From contig NZ_PDVP01000011.1 in the NCBI RefSeq assembly GCF_002727065.1, forward strand, positions 1 to 64,000: a DNA stretch of 64,000 nucleotides, read 5' to 3'. This document shows, piece by piece, positions 27,523 to 36,748 of the stretch. Position numbers and translations under genes: made by a program. The notes below the pieces were generated by a model. It did not search any database, was not told where the DNA came from, and saw nothing but the letters and a program-made list of their open reading frames with translations. The stretch comes from Zhengella mangrovi. GTDB lineage: Bacteria > Pseudomonadota > Alphaproteobacteria > Rhizobiales > Rhizobiaceae. Numbering within the stretch: position 1 is the stretch's first letter; every line of letters starts with the position of its first letter.

Positions 27523-28486
27523 GGCTGCCGACCCCGGCCGCGTAGCAGGCGGCCAGCCAGTCGCCCATCCGCTTCAGCTTTTCCCTGGACGCGGTGCAAT
27601 GCTCCATGGCGCGGAGATAGCCGTGGATGAGACCTTTCCCTGGATCGAACTCGACCGAGACACCGGCCTCGCGCAGCCTGTCGGCATAGGCATAGCCGTC
27701 ATCGCGCAGCGGATCGTTCTCGGCGACGGCGATGAAGGCCTGCGGAAGACCGGCGTGGCTCGCCGCGTGCAAGGGAGCGACCAGCGGATCGGTCCACTTC
27801 GTCTTGTCAGGACAGTACATGGCATTGACGCGCGGCATGCCGGCGACCTGCAGCAACGGCGCGTTGGCATTCTCCACGTAGGAAGGGAACGACATCTCGA
27901 AGTGGACGCAGGGATAGACCAGCAGTTGCGCCATCGGCAGGTCGGCGCTGCCGCGCAGGCCGATACAGGCCGCGGCGGCCAGGTTGGCGCCGGCGCTGTC
28001 GCCACCGATGGCGATGCGGGCCGGGTCGATACCGAGATCGGCGGCATGGGTGCGGACCCAGCGGACCACGTCCATCACCTCGTGGACGGCCTTGGGGAAG
28101 ACGTGCTCCGGCGCCAGCGCGTAATCGATGCTGACGACCGTCTGGCGGTTGGCCGCGGCAATGCGGCTGGTGATATCGGCGTGCGTCATCGGGCTGCCCT
28201 GCATCCAGGCACCCCCATGCATGTAGACGAGGCATGGCTGCGTGCCGCCATCGCCGTGCCGCTCGATACGCACCAGCACGTTGCGTCCTTCCGAAGGGAC
28301 GAAGCGCGTGTCGAGCGTGATACCCGCCGGGGCCGGCAGACGCATCTTCTCGGCGATGTATTCGAACAGCAACCGACGCTCCTTCGGCGTGGCGTTCTCC
28401 GGCAGCACCGCCCAGCTTTTCGTCCAGGTGTCGAGAAAGGGCTTGAGTTCGGGGTCGAGCATGGGTGGAACCTTTGCTTGGCTCAT
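27515..28486 (-). CDS. Alpha/beta hydrolase of the hormone-sensitive lipase (esterase) family
   Basis: The 323-residue enzyme has the HGGAW oxyanion motif (LVYMHGGAWMQGS) and the nucleophile elbow GGDSAGANLAAA, with catalytic D in AENDPLRDDG and H in GLIHGYLRA. It hydrolyses short- to medium-chain esters. Its start overlaps the dctM stop by 4 bases (ATGA type), so it belongs to the TRAP operon and probably opens the imported compound or a derived ester or lactone. Confidence 0.88.
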   Translation of the reverse strand: MSQAKVPPMLDPELKPFLDTWTKSWAVLPENATPKERRLLFEYIAEKMRLPAPAGITLDTRFVPSEGRNVLVRIERHGDGGTQPCLVYMHGGAWMQGSPMTHADITSRIAAANRQTVVSIDYALAPEHVFPKAVHEVMDVVRWVRTHAADLGIDPARIAIGGDSAGANLAAAACIGLRGSADLPMAQLLVYPCVHFEMSFPSYVENANAPLLQVAGMPRVNAMYCPDKTKWTDPLVAPLHAASHAGLPQAFIAVAENDPLRDDGYAYADRLREAGVSVEFDPGKGLIHGYLRAMEHCTASREKLKRMGDWLAACYAAGVGSHA

Positions 28487-29778
28487 CCGGCATAGCCCAT
28501 CAGGCGGGGCAGGTAGAGCACGAAATCGGGAACGAAGGTGATGATGACCAGAGCGCCGAGCAGTGCCAGGATAAAGGGCCAGATGTCCTTCACGATCGCG
28601 CCGATGGACTGGTTGGTGATGTTGGCGGTGATGAAAAGCAGGAGGCCATAGGGCGGGGTGATGAGGCCGAGCATCGCGTTGACGACGACGACGACGCCGA
28701 AATGGACCAGGTCAACACCAACGGCCTGGGCAGCGGGAATGAGCAGGGGAACGACGATCAGCAGGATGGCGCCACCTTCGAGCACGCAGCCGAGTGCCAG
28801 GACCAGGATGTTGACGGCGATCAGGAACCCGGTCTGCGACAGGTGCAGGCCCATCAGGTAGTCGGCGAAGACGTTGGGGATGTTTTCCCGCGTGATGACG
28901 TAGTTGAAGGTCAGCGAACCGGCGATGAGCACACCGATGGCACCGGCGGAGCGAGAGCCTGTCTTCAACGTGTCCCAGAACTGTCTGAAGGAAACGGAGC
29001 GGTAGAACAGGACGGATATGGCCAGCGCATAGGCGGCGGCCACGGCGGCGGCCTCCGTCGGCGTCATGATGCCCCCGTAGATGCCGCCAAGCAGGATGAC
29101 CGGCAGCATGAGGGCCGGCAGCGCCCGCCAGGTGACGCCAGGCAGGTCGCGCAGCGGAATGGCGTCATCGACCGGGAAGCCGCGCTTGCGCGCGATGGCG
29201 AAGTTCATCAATCCCATGACGAGCGCCATCAGCAGGCCCGGCGCGAGACCCGCGGCGAAGAGGTAGCCGACGGACTGGTCGGAGACCAGCGCGTAGAGCA
29301 CCATGGGAATCGACGGCGGGATGATGGGCCCCACGGTCGCCGTGGCGGCGGTGATGGCCGCGGCGTAGGACGGCGTGTATTTGCCGTCCCTGGTCATCAT
29401 CGTGATGATGATCTTGCCCATGCCCACCGCATCGGCGACCGCCGAACCGGACATGCCGGAAAAGATGACCGAGGCGACGACGTTGACATGGCCGAGTCCG
29501 CCGCGGAAGCGCCCGACGAGTGCCTGGCAAAAGACCAGCAGGCGGTCGGCGAGCGAGCCGATGTTCATCAGGTCCGCGGCCAGGATGAAGAGCGGAATGG
29601 CCAGGAGCGTGTAGCCGTTGAACAGGCCCTGCAGAAGGGTTTCCGTGGCCAGCGAAGGGTCGAAGCCCTTGAGCAGCAGGTAGAGGAAGGACCCGCACAT
29701 CATGGCGAGGCCGACCGAGAGACCGGCGACGGACAAGGCGACGATGAGCAGCATGGCGAGCGTGAACGGGTCAGTCAT
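28483..29778 (-). CDS. TRAP transporter large permease, DctM family (system 1)
   Basis: The 431-residue protein has about 12 membrane segments and DctM features (GSAVADAVGMGKIIITMM; PPSIPMVLYAL; GGIYGGIMTPTEAAAVAA). DctM uses the sodium gradient to move a carboxylate-type substrate handed over by DctP. It overlaps dctQ by 8 bases and the esterase by 4, marking one operon dctP-dctQ-dctM-esterase-DUF3237. Confidence 0.93.
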   Translation of the reverse strand: MTDPFTLAMLLIVALSVAGLSVGLAMMCGSFLYLLLKGFDPSLATETLLQGLFNGYTLLAIPLFILAADLMNIGSLADRLLVFCQALVGRFRGGLGHVNVVASVIFSGMSGSAVADAVGMGKIIITMMTRDGKYTPSYAAAITAATATVGPIIPPSIPMVLYALVSDQSVGYLFAAGLAPGLLMALVMGLMNFAIARKRGFPVDDAIPLRDLPGVTWRALPALMLPVILLGGIYGGIMTPTEAAAVAAAYALAISVLFYRSVSFRQFWDTLKTGSRSAGAIGVLIAGSLTFNYVITRENIPNVFADYLMGLHLSQTGFLIAVNILVLALGCVLEGGAILLIVVPLLIPAAQAVGVDLVHFGVVVVVNAMLGLITPPYGLLLFITANITNQSIGAIVKDIWPFILALLGALVIITFVPDFVLYLPRLMGYAG

Positions 29779-30292
29779 AGTCGTGGGTCTCCGGCGTCGT
29801 CACGACTTCCGACGGCAGGCGCCCGCCGGTGATCCCGCCCCAGGCGACCAGCAGCATGCGGACGATCACCGCGACGTGGAACGGGATGTAGATGGCAAAG
29901 ACCCAGTTGAACGGCCAGCGCATGTAGGCGGTGCGCTCGATCTTCATGAAGTCGACGTATTCCCAGGCCTTGGGCAGCGTGATCGCGAAGATCGCAGCGC
30001 AGGTCAGGCCGGTGAACACGTCGAAGGCCCGGCGCACGCCGCGTGGTACCGCGCTGTAGACGATGTCGAGGCGGATCATGTCGCCCGTGCGGATGACGAA
30101 GGCGAAGGAGAACAGGATTCCCCAGAGCCAGGCGATGGTGACCCATTCCACCGTCCAGCCCACCGGCAGGTCGAGAAAGTAGCGGAACACGATCTGCAGG
30201 ATGAAGACGACGAACATGCTGCCCAGCAGGAAGGCCGTGACATGCTCGCCGTAGCGCGCGATCAATTGTCCGAGCGAACGCAGGCGATCCAT
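29771..30292 (-). CDS. TRAP transporter small permease, DctQ family (system 1)
   Basis: The 173-residue protein has four hydrophobic segments and the DctQ signature FRYFLDLPVGWTVEWVTIAW. It pairs with DctM in the membrane. The start at 30292 follows GGAGGG; the upstream frame lacks membrane character. It lies between dctP (70-base gap) and dctM (8-base overlap). Confidence 0.9.
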   Translation of the reverse strand: MDRLRSLGQLIARYGEHVTAFLLGSMFVVFILQIVFRYFLDLPVGWTVEWVTIAWLWGILFSFAFVIRTGDMIRLDIVYSAVPRGVRRAFDVFTGLTCAAIFAITLPKAWEYVDFMKIERTAYMRWPFNWVFAIYIPFHVAVIVRMLLVAWGGITGGRLPSEVVTTPETHDYD

Positions 30293-30362
30293 CGGATCCC
30301 TCCGGAAACAACTGGCAGGGCCGGGGAGTGGCGGACGACCCGGGCCGCCCGCCACGTGTCCA

Positions 30363-31355
30363 TCACTTGCCGATGGCGACGATCTTGTCGACCAGGCCTT
30401 CCGGCCAGTCCCTGGAATATTTCGAGGCCTTGTAGACCTCGAGCACATGGCTCTGGAAAGCAGCGTTGTCCGGCGTGTAGACGTCGATGCCGGCGGCCTT
30501 CATCTTGCCTTCCAGATCGGCTTCCTGGTCAAGCGTGATCTTGTCCAGGGCCGCCTCGAAGTTCTTGGCGCAGGATTGCACCTTGGCCTGCTGATTCGGC
30601 GTCATGGAATTCCACTTCGACAACGAGATGGTGAACTCGTTGGCCGCGATCAGGTGAGCGGTCTTGCCGATGTGGTTGATGATCTCGTCGAACTTCATCG
30701 AATGGGTGGCAGGAAAACCATTGTCCTGGCCGTCGATGGCACCGGTCTGAAGCGCGGTGTAGACCTCGGTGAAGGGGATCGGCACGGGCGTTGCGCCCAT
30801 GGCCTCGCCGACGAACTGCCAGCCTTCGCCGGGCGGCATGCGCAGCTTCATGCCCTTGAGATCCTCCGGCGTCATGACGCGCTTGTCTGCCTTGTAGCCG
30901 AGGTGGCGGGCGCCGATGTAGGGGAAGGCGAGGATCTTGACCTTGGCCGTGTCCTCGATCTCCTTGAGCATGGGATCGAGCACGTCACTGTTGTAGACCG
31001 CGCGCATGTGGGCGTAGTCGCGGAACAGGAACGGCGTGCCAAGCAGCGTGGTCGAGGGGACCTGGTTGTAGAAATCGAAGATCGCCAGGTTGCCCATGTC
31101 GAGGTTGCCGCGCTGCATCGCGGTCAGTTCCGTGCCCTGCTTGAACAGGGTCGCGCCGAAATAGGGCTTGAAGTCGAAGTCGCTGCCGAGGCACTCGCCG
31201 AACTCCTTCTTCAGGGTCGTCGAGCGGATATCGTTTTCCGAAACCGTGTCGGAGTAGATCAGTTCGACCTTGTCGGCGGCGAGCGCCGGGGTCAGCGTTG
31301 CCTGAACCGCCACGAGTGCGGCACCGGCGGCAAGGATGGACGTCAGTTTGCGCAT
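30363..31355 (-). CDS. TRAP transporter solute-binding protein, DctP family (system 1)
   Basis: The 330-residue periplasmic protein has a signal peptide (MRKLTSILAAGAALVAVQA..., cleavage near ALAADK) and the DctP pattern KGMKLRMPPGEGW, TPVPIPFTEVYTALQTGAID and GQDN, where the Arg anchors a carboxylate. The start at 31355 follows GGAGG. First gene of the operon, divergent from a TetR regulator across 114 bases. The ligand is unknown but likely an organic acid. Confidence 0.93.
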   Translation of the reverse strand: MRKLTSILAAGAALVAVQATLTPALAADKVELIYSDTVSENDIRSTTLKKEFGECLGSDFDFKPYFGATLFKQGTELTAMQRGNLDMGNLAIFDFYNQVPSTTLLGTPFLFRDYAHMRAVYNSDVLDPMLKEIEDTAKVKILAFPYIGARHLGYKADKRVMTPEDLKGMKLRMPPGEGWQFVGEAMGATPVPIPFTEVYTALQTGAIDGQDNGFPATHSMKFDEIINHIGKTAHLIAANEFTISLSKWNSMTPNQQAKVQSCAKNFEAALDKITLDQEADLEGKMKAAGIDVYTPDNAAFQSHVLEVYKASKYSRDWPEGLVDKIVAIGK

Positions 31356-31384
31356 GATCTCCTCCCGTCTCATGCATTAAATGA

Positions 31385-31394
31385 ACCTATTGGT
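31385..31394. promoter_or_regulatory. Candidate TetR operator in the dctP/tetR divergent promoter
   Basis: ACC-TATT-GGT is an inverted repeat in the AT-rich centre of the 114-base divergent region (TGAACCTATTGGTACAAT). It is the only AT-rich patch there, so promoters and the regulator's site are expected in it. Short symmetry only. Confidence 0.35.
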
Positions 31395-31469
31395 ACAATT
31401 ATTCGTGGCGGCAATCTTGTCAAGCGCCTTTTCCGTTGGCTATGGCTGAAGGCGACGGGAGGCGAAGTG

Positions 31470-32189
31470 ATGGCTGGCGAGGGGGAAACACGTCCTGTGA
31501 TCAAGGCGCGGCGGTCCGGTCCGGGGCGCCGCAAGCTGGAGGCCGACCAGGACGCCGCCGGGCTCGTGGCCCAGACGAGGGCTGACATCATCGCCGCTGC
31601 GACCCGCGAATTCGTCCGCAACGGCTTCGAAGGCGCCAGCATCAACGAAATTGCGGCCGCGACGCAGACATCCAAGCGGATGCTCTACTACCACTACGGT
31701 TCCAAGCGCGGCCTGTACCGGGCGGTCCTCGAAGCCGCCTACGAACGCGTTGGGCGGCGCGAACCGCCTGCCGCCGCCGATCTTTCAGCCATGCAGGCGC
31801 TGCGGCAGTATGCCGAGGAGGCGTTCGACAATTTTCGCCAGAACGAGGATTTCGTCCGCCTCGTCATGGCGGAGAACCTGAACAACGGCGAGGTCATCCG
31901 CGAGTCGGATTTCGTCCGGCAGCGGTCAGCCGCCAATCTCGCGTCGCTGGAAGCGATCTGGAAGCGTGGCCGTGCGGAGGGGGCCATGCGCGACGACATC
32001 CGCATCCTCGATCTTTACCTCGCCATCGTGGCGGTCTGCTTCCATGCCGTTTCCAATCGTATCTCGACGGGACTTTCGCTCGGGGTCGACCTGTCGTCGG
32101 CGGAAGAAGTTGCCTTCCGCCGGCGGATGGTGGGAGATATCGCCTGTCGCTACGTGATGCGCTGCGAAGGCCCGGGCGCACAAAGCTGA
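31470..32189 (+). CDS. TetR family transcriptional regulator
   Basis: The 239-residue protein has a long polar N-terminal arm (about 35 residues) and a TetR helix-turn-helix: IIAAATREFVRNGFEGASIN, EIAAATQTSKRMLYYHYGSK. The C-terminal helical ligand domain ends about residue 235. The start at 31470 follows GGGAGG. It is divergent from the TRAP operon and 13 bases before the EthD-like gene, so it probably represses both directions until the substrate appears. Confidence 0.9.
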   Translation: MAGEGETRPVIKARRSGPGRRKLEADQDAAGLVAQTRADIIAAATREFVRNGFEGASINEIAAATQTSKRMLYYHYGSKRGLYRAVLEAAYERVGRREPPAAADLSAMQALRQYAEEAFDNFRQNEDFVRLVMAENLNNGEVIRESDFVRQRSAANLASLEAIWKRGRAEGAMRDDIRILDLYLAIVAVCFHAVSNRISTGLSLGVDLSSAEEVAFRRRMVGDIACRYVMRCEGPGAQS

Positions 32190-32202
32190 CAAAGGAGAGA
32201 CC

Positions 32203-32934
32203 ATGGCCCTGACCAGCGATGCCGCGATGATGCTGTTCTACGATATCGAGGGCGATACCGCCGATCATGACGACTGGCACAGCCGGGAGCATTTTCACGA
32301 ACGTCTGTCCGTGCCGGGCTTCCTGCGCGCCACGCGCTGGATCGCGCTGGAAAGCGGCGAGCGCTACATGGTCTCCTACGAGGTAAGCGATGTCGATGTC
32401 GCGACTTCGAAAGGCTATCTCGACCGGCTCAACGACCCGACGCCATGGACAAGCGAGATGATGCCGCGTTTCCGCGGCATGGTCCGCGGCTTCTGCCATG
32501 TGACGGCCAGCGCCGGGTTCGGGCTCGGGGCGGTGGCTGCGGTCCTGCGGTTTCATCCGGAAGCCGGACGGGAAGATGCGCTTTCCGCCTGGCTGGCCGG
32601 AGCGGTGCTGCAGGAGCTGGTGGCGGGGCGCGGCATGGTCAGCGCGTACCTGATGCGGCCGGCGCCACCGCCGCCGATGACCCGCGAACAGGCTTTGCGC
32701 GGGCAGGACAAGGTCATGCCCTGGCTGGTGGTGGCCACGGCCTACGACCGGGGTGCGCTGGACGCGGCCACCGATGCGTCGCTTGGCCAGGATGCCCTCA
32801 TTGCCAATGGCGCAACGCCGGACATGCGGTGCGATCTCTATGGCCTGCACTATACCGCGACGGCGGATGAGGCCGCCCGGAGCCGGCCGCTGGCGGAACA
32901 GGGCCGCGGCCTTCATCCCGCAGGGGCTGGTTGA
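32203..32934 (+). CDS. EthD-like (dimeric alpha-beta barrel) protein, tentative
   Basis: The 243-residue protein starts MMLFYDIEGD, then DDWHSREHFHERLSVPGFLRA, a His-rich pattern seen in dimeric alpha-beta barrel proteins of the EthD/DUF4286 kind; a second, weaker half follows (AVAAVLRFHPEAGRED). Such proteins often act as small cyclases, isomerases or hydratases in catabolic clusters. AAAGGAG precedes the ATG. It follows the TetR gene with 13 bases between and ends 20 bases from the converging acyl-CoA ligase. Family and role uncertain. Confidence 0.6.
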   Translation: MALTSDAAMMLFYDIEGDTADHDDWHSREHFHERLSVPGFLRATRWIALESGERYMVSYEVSDVDVATSKGYLDRLNDPTPWTSEMMPRFRGMVRGFCHVTASAGFGLGAVAAVLRFHPEAGREDALSAWLAGAVLQELVAGRGMVSAYLMRPAPPPPMTREQALRGQDKVMPWLVVATAYDRGALDAATDASLGQDALIANGATPDMRCDLYGLHYTATADEAARSRPLAEQGRGLHPAGAG

Positions 32935-32954
32935 CGGATCCCCCCGCGGCGGCT

Positions 32955-34619
32955 TCAGTGCGCGGTATTTTCCTCGTCCTGCAACTGCCGCCAGAGCACC
33001 TTGCCGGAGCCTGACTTGGGCAGCCGGTCGACGAAGGAGACCAGTCGCGGCACCTTGTAAGCAGCCATGTGCCCGCGTGCCCAGTCGATGAACTCGCTCT
33101 CGGTCACTTCCGGCGCATCGTGGCGCAGGACGACCACGGCTTTCACCGTCTCGCCACGCTTGGGGTCCCTGGAGGCGATGACACAGGCTTCCTCCACGGC
33201 GGGGTGCCTGTAGAGGATGGCTTCGACCTCGGTCGGCCAGACCTTGAAGCCGGATGCGTTGATCATGCGCTTGATGCGGTCGACGATGAAGACATAGCCT
33301 TCGTCGTTCTGGCGGCCGAGGTCGCCGGTACGGAAATAGCGCTGTCCGTCGAGCGTGACGAAGGATTCGGCGTCGGCTTCCGGACGGTTCCAGTATCCAA
33401 GCAGAACCTGGGGGCCTGAAATGAGGATCTCGCCGACGTCGCCGACCGGCAGGGTCGCCAGCGTGTCGGGATCGACGATCCGCACGTCCGTGTTCAGTCC
33501 GGGTACTCCGCCGCATTGCGCCAAGGGCTTCTGCGGCGGATTTGCGGTGCCGGGCGCCATGGTTTCGGTCAGGCCGTAGCCCTCCAGGAAGGTGACGCCG
33601 CACAGTTCCTTCAGCTTGGCGGCCACGGCCTCGGGCATGGCGATGCCGCCGCCGAACATCAGGCGGATGGAGGAAATGTCGTAGTCGGCGAGCTTCGGGT
33701 TGGCGATCAGGTCGATGGCCATGGTGGGCACCGCCGGCCACGCGGTGATCTGATGGCGCTGGATGAGGGTGGACACCACGTCCCGGTCCCAGCGCGGCAC
33801 GATCACCGTAGTCGCGCCGTATTGCACCGGAGCGTTCATGCAGCCCTGGAGACCCACCACGTGAAACATGGGTGCGACCGCCAGCACAACGTCGTCGCCG
33901 GTCACGCCGAACCAGTCGTACATGCCGCGAATGGCATGCATGGTGGTGGCGTTGGAATGCCGGCAGCCCTTGGATCGGCCTGTCGATCCGGAGGTATAGG
34001 GCAGGAAGGCGAGATCGTCCGTGACGCGGTCATAAGGCGCCGGCTCGAGCCCGGCTCCGACGATATCCGCCCAGCTTTGCAGCCGAGGGTCTTCCCGTTC
34101 CTCAGGTGCGGCTGTCAGAAAGTCCGGGATGGCCAGTCCGCCGCCGTCGCCGAGGTAATCGGCGTAGCGGATCACGGGAATGGTGCGGACAGCCGTTCCG
34201 TCGGACGCTGCCAGCGCATGGTCGAGCAGGTCCCGGGCAGCAAACAGCGCCACCGCGCCGCTGTCTTCCAGCATGTGGCGTACTTCGTCGGCGAGGTTCA
34301 TCGGGTTGACCGGCACGACGACGCCGCCGGCGCGCAGGATACCGTAGCTGGCCATCACGTATTGCGGGCAGTTCTGCGCATAGATCGCCACCCGGTCACC
34401 TGGCCTGACGCCGGCCTCCTGCTGCAGCCATCCCGCGATCGCCAGAACGGTGCGGTGCAGTTCGGCGAAGGTGATCTCCGTGTCGTAGAAGACCATGGCG
34501 GTCTTGCCGGGCACGCGACCGGCGGTGGCCGCCAGGTTCTCGTAGAGCGTTCCCGTCGGCCGGGCGATCTTGTGGGGCAGGCCGTGCGGCCAGACCTTGT
34601 ATTGCGGCTTCATTTCCAT
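32955..34619 (-). CDS. Acyl-CoA synthetase (AMP-binding, ANL superfamily)
   Basis: The 554-residue enzyme activates a carboxylic acid to its CoA ester using ATP. Motifs in order: LPYTSGSTGRSKGCRHSN (ATP loop), GYGLTETMAP, YFRTGDLG, VDRIKRMINASGFKVWPTEV, and the C-terminal catalytic lysine in PKSGSGKVLWRQL. Medium- or long-chain FadD-like. It is the last gene of a five-gene operon with SDR, hydroxyacyl-CoA dehydrogenase, acyl-CoA dehydrogenase and a kinase-like protein; the SDR is 16 bases upstream. Chemically it would act first. Confidence 0.93.
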   Translation of the reverse strand: MEMKPQYKVWPHGLPHKIARPTGTLYENLAATAGRVPGKTAMVFYDTEITFAELHRTVLAIAGWLQQEAGVRPGDRVAIYAQNCPQYVMASYGILRAGGVVVPVNPMNLADEVRHMLEDSGAVALFAARDLLDHALAASDGTAVRTIPVIRYADYLGDGGGLAIPDFLTAAPEEREDPRLQSWADIVGAGLEPAPYDRVTDDLAFLPYTSGSTGRSKGCRHSNATTMHAIRGMYDWFGVTGDDVVLAVAPMFHVVGLQGCMNAPVQYGATTVIVPRWDRDVVSTLIQRHQITAWPAVPTMAIDLIANPKLADYDISSIRLMFGGGIAMPEAVAAKLKELCGVTFLEGYGLTETMAPGTANPPQKPLAQCGGVPGLNTDVRIVDPDTLATLPVGDVGEILISGPQVLLGYWNRPEADAESFVTLDGQRYFRTGDLGRQNDEGYVFIVDRIKRMINASGFKVWPTEVEAILYRHPAVEEACVIASRDPKRGETVKAVVVLRHDAPEVTESEFIDWARGHMAAYKVPRLVSFVDRLPKSGSGKVLWRQLQDEENTAH

Positions 34620-34635
34620 GGCATGCCTCTCCCGG

Positions 34636-35412
34636 TCACACTGCGCTTGCGCCGCCGTCCACGGCCAGGGCCTGGCCGGTCACGTGGCGCGCGGCTCCGG
34701 ACAGCAGGAAGACCGCCGGTCCCTTCAGGTCCGCCTCGCCGCCCAGACGCCCCAGCGGCACGGCAGGCAGAAGCCTTTCCTCGATGTCCGACAGCAGACC
34801 GGCCGACATTTTCGAGGGGAAGAACCCCGGGCACAAGGCGTTCACGTTGATATCGTGCCTTCCCCATTCACTGGCCAGCGCGCGGGTGAAATTGATGATC
34901 GCCGCCTTCGACGTGTTGTAGGCGATGGTGTGCATTTCCATGTCGGGACGATTGCCGCGCAGCCCGCCGATCGAGGCGATGTTCAGGATCCTGCCGCGCC
35001 CGGCCGGGATCATGGCCTTGCGCCCGACGGCCTGGGTCAGCATGAAGGGCGCGGTAACATTGAGGGTCATGACCTTCATCCATCCCTCCAGCGGGTAATC
35101 CACCATCGGCGCGCCCCAGCTCGCCCCGGCATTGTTGACCAGCATGTCGATGGCGCCGAAGGCGGCGAGCGCTCTGTCGACCACCGCCTCGATGCCTTCC
35201 AGCTTCTGCAGGTCGCAGGCAATGGTTGCCACCTGTCCTCCCAGTGCCTCGAGATGACGGGCGGCGGTGTCGAGTTCGCCCTGCTTGCGTGCCGTCAGGA
35301 CGACGCGCCCGCCGGCCTCGACGATGCCTTCGGCGATCTGGAGGCCGAGACCCCGCGATCCGCCCGTGACCAGGGCGGTCTGCCCGGAAAGGTCAAACAG
35401 TCTGTTCGGCAC
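34636..35412 (-). CDS. Short-chain dehydrogenase/reductase
   Basis: The 258-residue enzyme has the NAD(P) motif TGGSRGLGLQIAEG, NNAG (VNNAGASWG), the catalytic Ser in LNIASIGG and YxxxK in AYNTSKAA. Classical SDR length. The substrate is unknown; in the lva-type cluster an SDR serves 3-hydroxyacyl-CoA or 4-oxo acid chemistry. Its start overlaps the upstream hydroxyacyl-CoA dehydrogenase by 20 bases. Confidence 0.92.
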   Translation of the reverse strand: MPNRLFDLSGQTALVTGGSRGLGLQIAEGIVEAGGRVVLTARKQGELDTAARHLEALGGQVATIACDLQKLEGIEAVVDRALAAFGAIDMLVNNAGASWGAPMVDYPLEGWMKVMTLNVTAPFMLTQAVGRKAMIPAGRGRILNIASIGGLRGNRPDMEMHTIAYNTSKAAIINFTRALASEWGRHDINVNALCPGFFPSKMSAGLLSDIEERLLPAVPLGRLGGEADLKGPAVFLLSGAARHVTGQALAVDGGASAV

Positions 35413-36748
35413 GATACGCCTCCCATTCGCTCAGCCTGCCGTTGGAGGCGGCGAGTTTTACCAGCAGCGGCGAGGGTTGCCAGAGCGGCGCCTTCCAGCC
35501 GGCCTTGCGCCTGATGTCTTCCATCAGGGCGATGATCCGCCCGAGCCCGACTTCATCGGCAAAGTGCATCGGTCCGCCACGCGCGGCGGGAAAGCCGTAA
35601 CCCTTGACCTGCACGACATCGATATCGGAGCCGCGGACCGCCAGTCCCTCGTCCAGGATCTTCGCCGCCTCGTTGATGACGGTGGCGACACAGCGCGCGA
35701 CGATCTCTTCAGCGGTGACATGGCGGCGTCCGGCGCCGGCGACCTGCGTGATCAGCGCGTGAACCCGGGGATTGGGTTCCGGACGCCGTGACCCGAGGCC
35801 ATAGCGATACCAGCCGGCGCCGGACTTCTGTCCCAGCCACCCGCGTTCGCAGAGGATGTCGCCAATCAGCGGCTGAATGCGATCCGGGTCTGCCTGGAGC
35901 CGTGCCTTGCGCACGGTCCAGGGAATGTCGTTGCCGATCATGTCCAGCGTCCGGAAGGGCCCGATCGCATAGCCCCACCGTTCCAGCGCCGCGTCCACCT
36001 GTTCCGGCAAAGCGCCTTCCTCCAGAAGGAACATGGCCTCCTGGTGAAAGCGATCGAACAGGCGGTTGCCGATAAAGCCGTCCGCATTGCCGGCGATCAC
36101 CGGCGTCTTAGCCATCGCCAGGGCGAGCGCCATCACGTCGTCGACGAGGTCCGGCGCGGTCTGCCTGCCCGGCACGAGTTCGAGGAGCGGGGTGACCTGA
36201 GCGGGCATGAAGAAATGGGTGCCAATGACCCGGTCCGGAGAATTGGTTGCTGCGGCAATCGCATCGATGTCGAGGGTCGAGGTATTGGTGGCGAGAATGG
36301 CCTGGCCCGGCGCGAGCCTTGCCAGCGTCGCCATGATCCGCTGCTTCAGTGCCAGGTCTTCCGGCACGGCCTCTACGACCATGTCGAGCGTTGCATCAGG
36401 GATCAATTTGCCGGCAAATTGGATTGCTGCCATGCGCGACTTCGCCGTCACCGCCGACAGGCGTCCCTTGTCCACCTGCGCATCCAGCCACCGGATGATG
36501 CCGCGACGCGCATCCAAGAGCGTTTCGGGGACGATGTCCTGCAGCACGACGCTCCGGCCGGCATTGGCAAAGGCGAGGGCAATGTCCCGGCCCATGGCGC
36601 CGGCGCCACAGACAAGAACCTTGCGGACACGGGAATCGCTTCCGCGTTTCGCGCGTTCGGCAGCTAGCGCCGCGGCGCCGGCAAGATAGGCCGCCGCATC
36701 CCCTGCGGGTTCGGCGGCCATGATCTGCTCCTGCGTGACCGGTGTCAT
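35393..36748 (-). CDS. 3-hydroxyacyl-CoA dehydrogenase
   Basis: The 451-residue protein has the NAD-binding motif VLVCGAGAMGRDIALAF, EAVPEDLALKQ, SNTST-like ATNTSTLDIDAIA and IGTHFFMPAQ with the catalytic His, then two C-terminal helical domains (GNRLFDRFHQEAMFLLEEG). This equals the dehydrogenase half of FadB/FadJ without the hydratase, preceded by a 40-residue N-terminal segment. It overlaps the acyl-CoA dehydrogenase gene by 4 bases. Expected role: NAD-dependent oxidation of the 3-hydroxyacyl-CoA. Confidence 0.92.
   Translation of the reverse strand: MTPVTQEQIMAAEPAGDAAAYLAGAAALAAERAKRGSDSRVRKVLVCGAGAMGRDIALAFANAGRSVVLQDIVPETLLDARRGIIRWLDAQVDKGRLSAVTAKSRMAAIQFAGKLIPDATLDMVVEAVPEDLALKQRIMATLARLAPGQAILATNTSTLDIDAIAAATNSPDRVIGTHFFMPAQVTPLLELVPGRQTAPDLVDDVMALALAMAKTPVIAGNADGFIGNRLFDRFHQEAMFLLEEGALPEQVDAALERWGYAIGPFRTLDMIGNDIPWTVRKARLQADPDRIQPLIGDILCERGWLGQKSGAGWYRYGLGSRRPEPNPRVHALITQVAGAGRRHVTAEEIVARCVATVINEAAKILDEGLAVRGSDIDVVQVKGYGFPAARGGPMHFADEVGLGRIIALMEDIRRKAGWKAPLWQPSPLLVKLAASNGRLSEWEAYRAEQTV

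Noticed and set aside
28465-29832. 455-residue plus-strand frame opposite dctM
   Set aside because: Antisense shadow; its Asp/Gly/Glu-rich translation mirrors hydrophobic codons of the permease.
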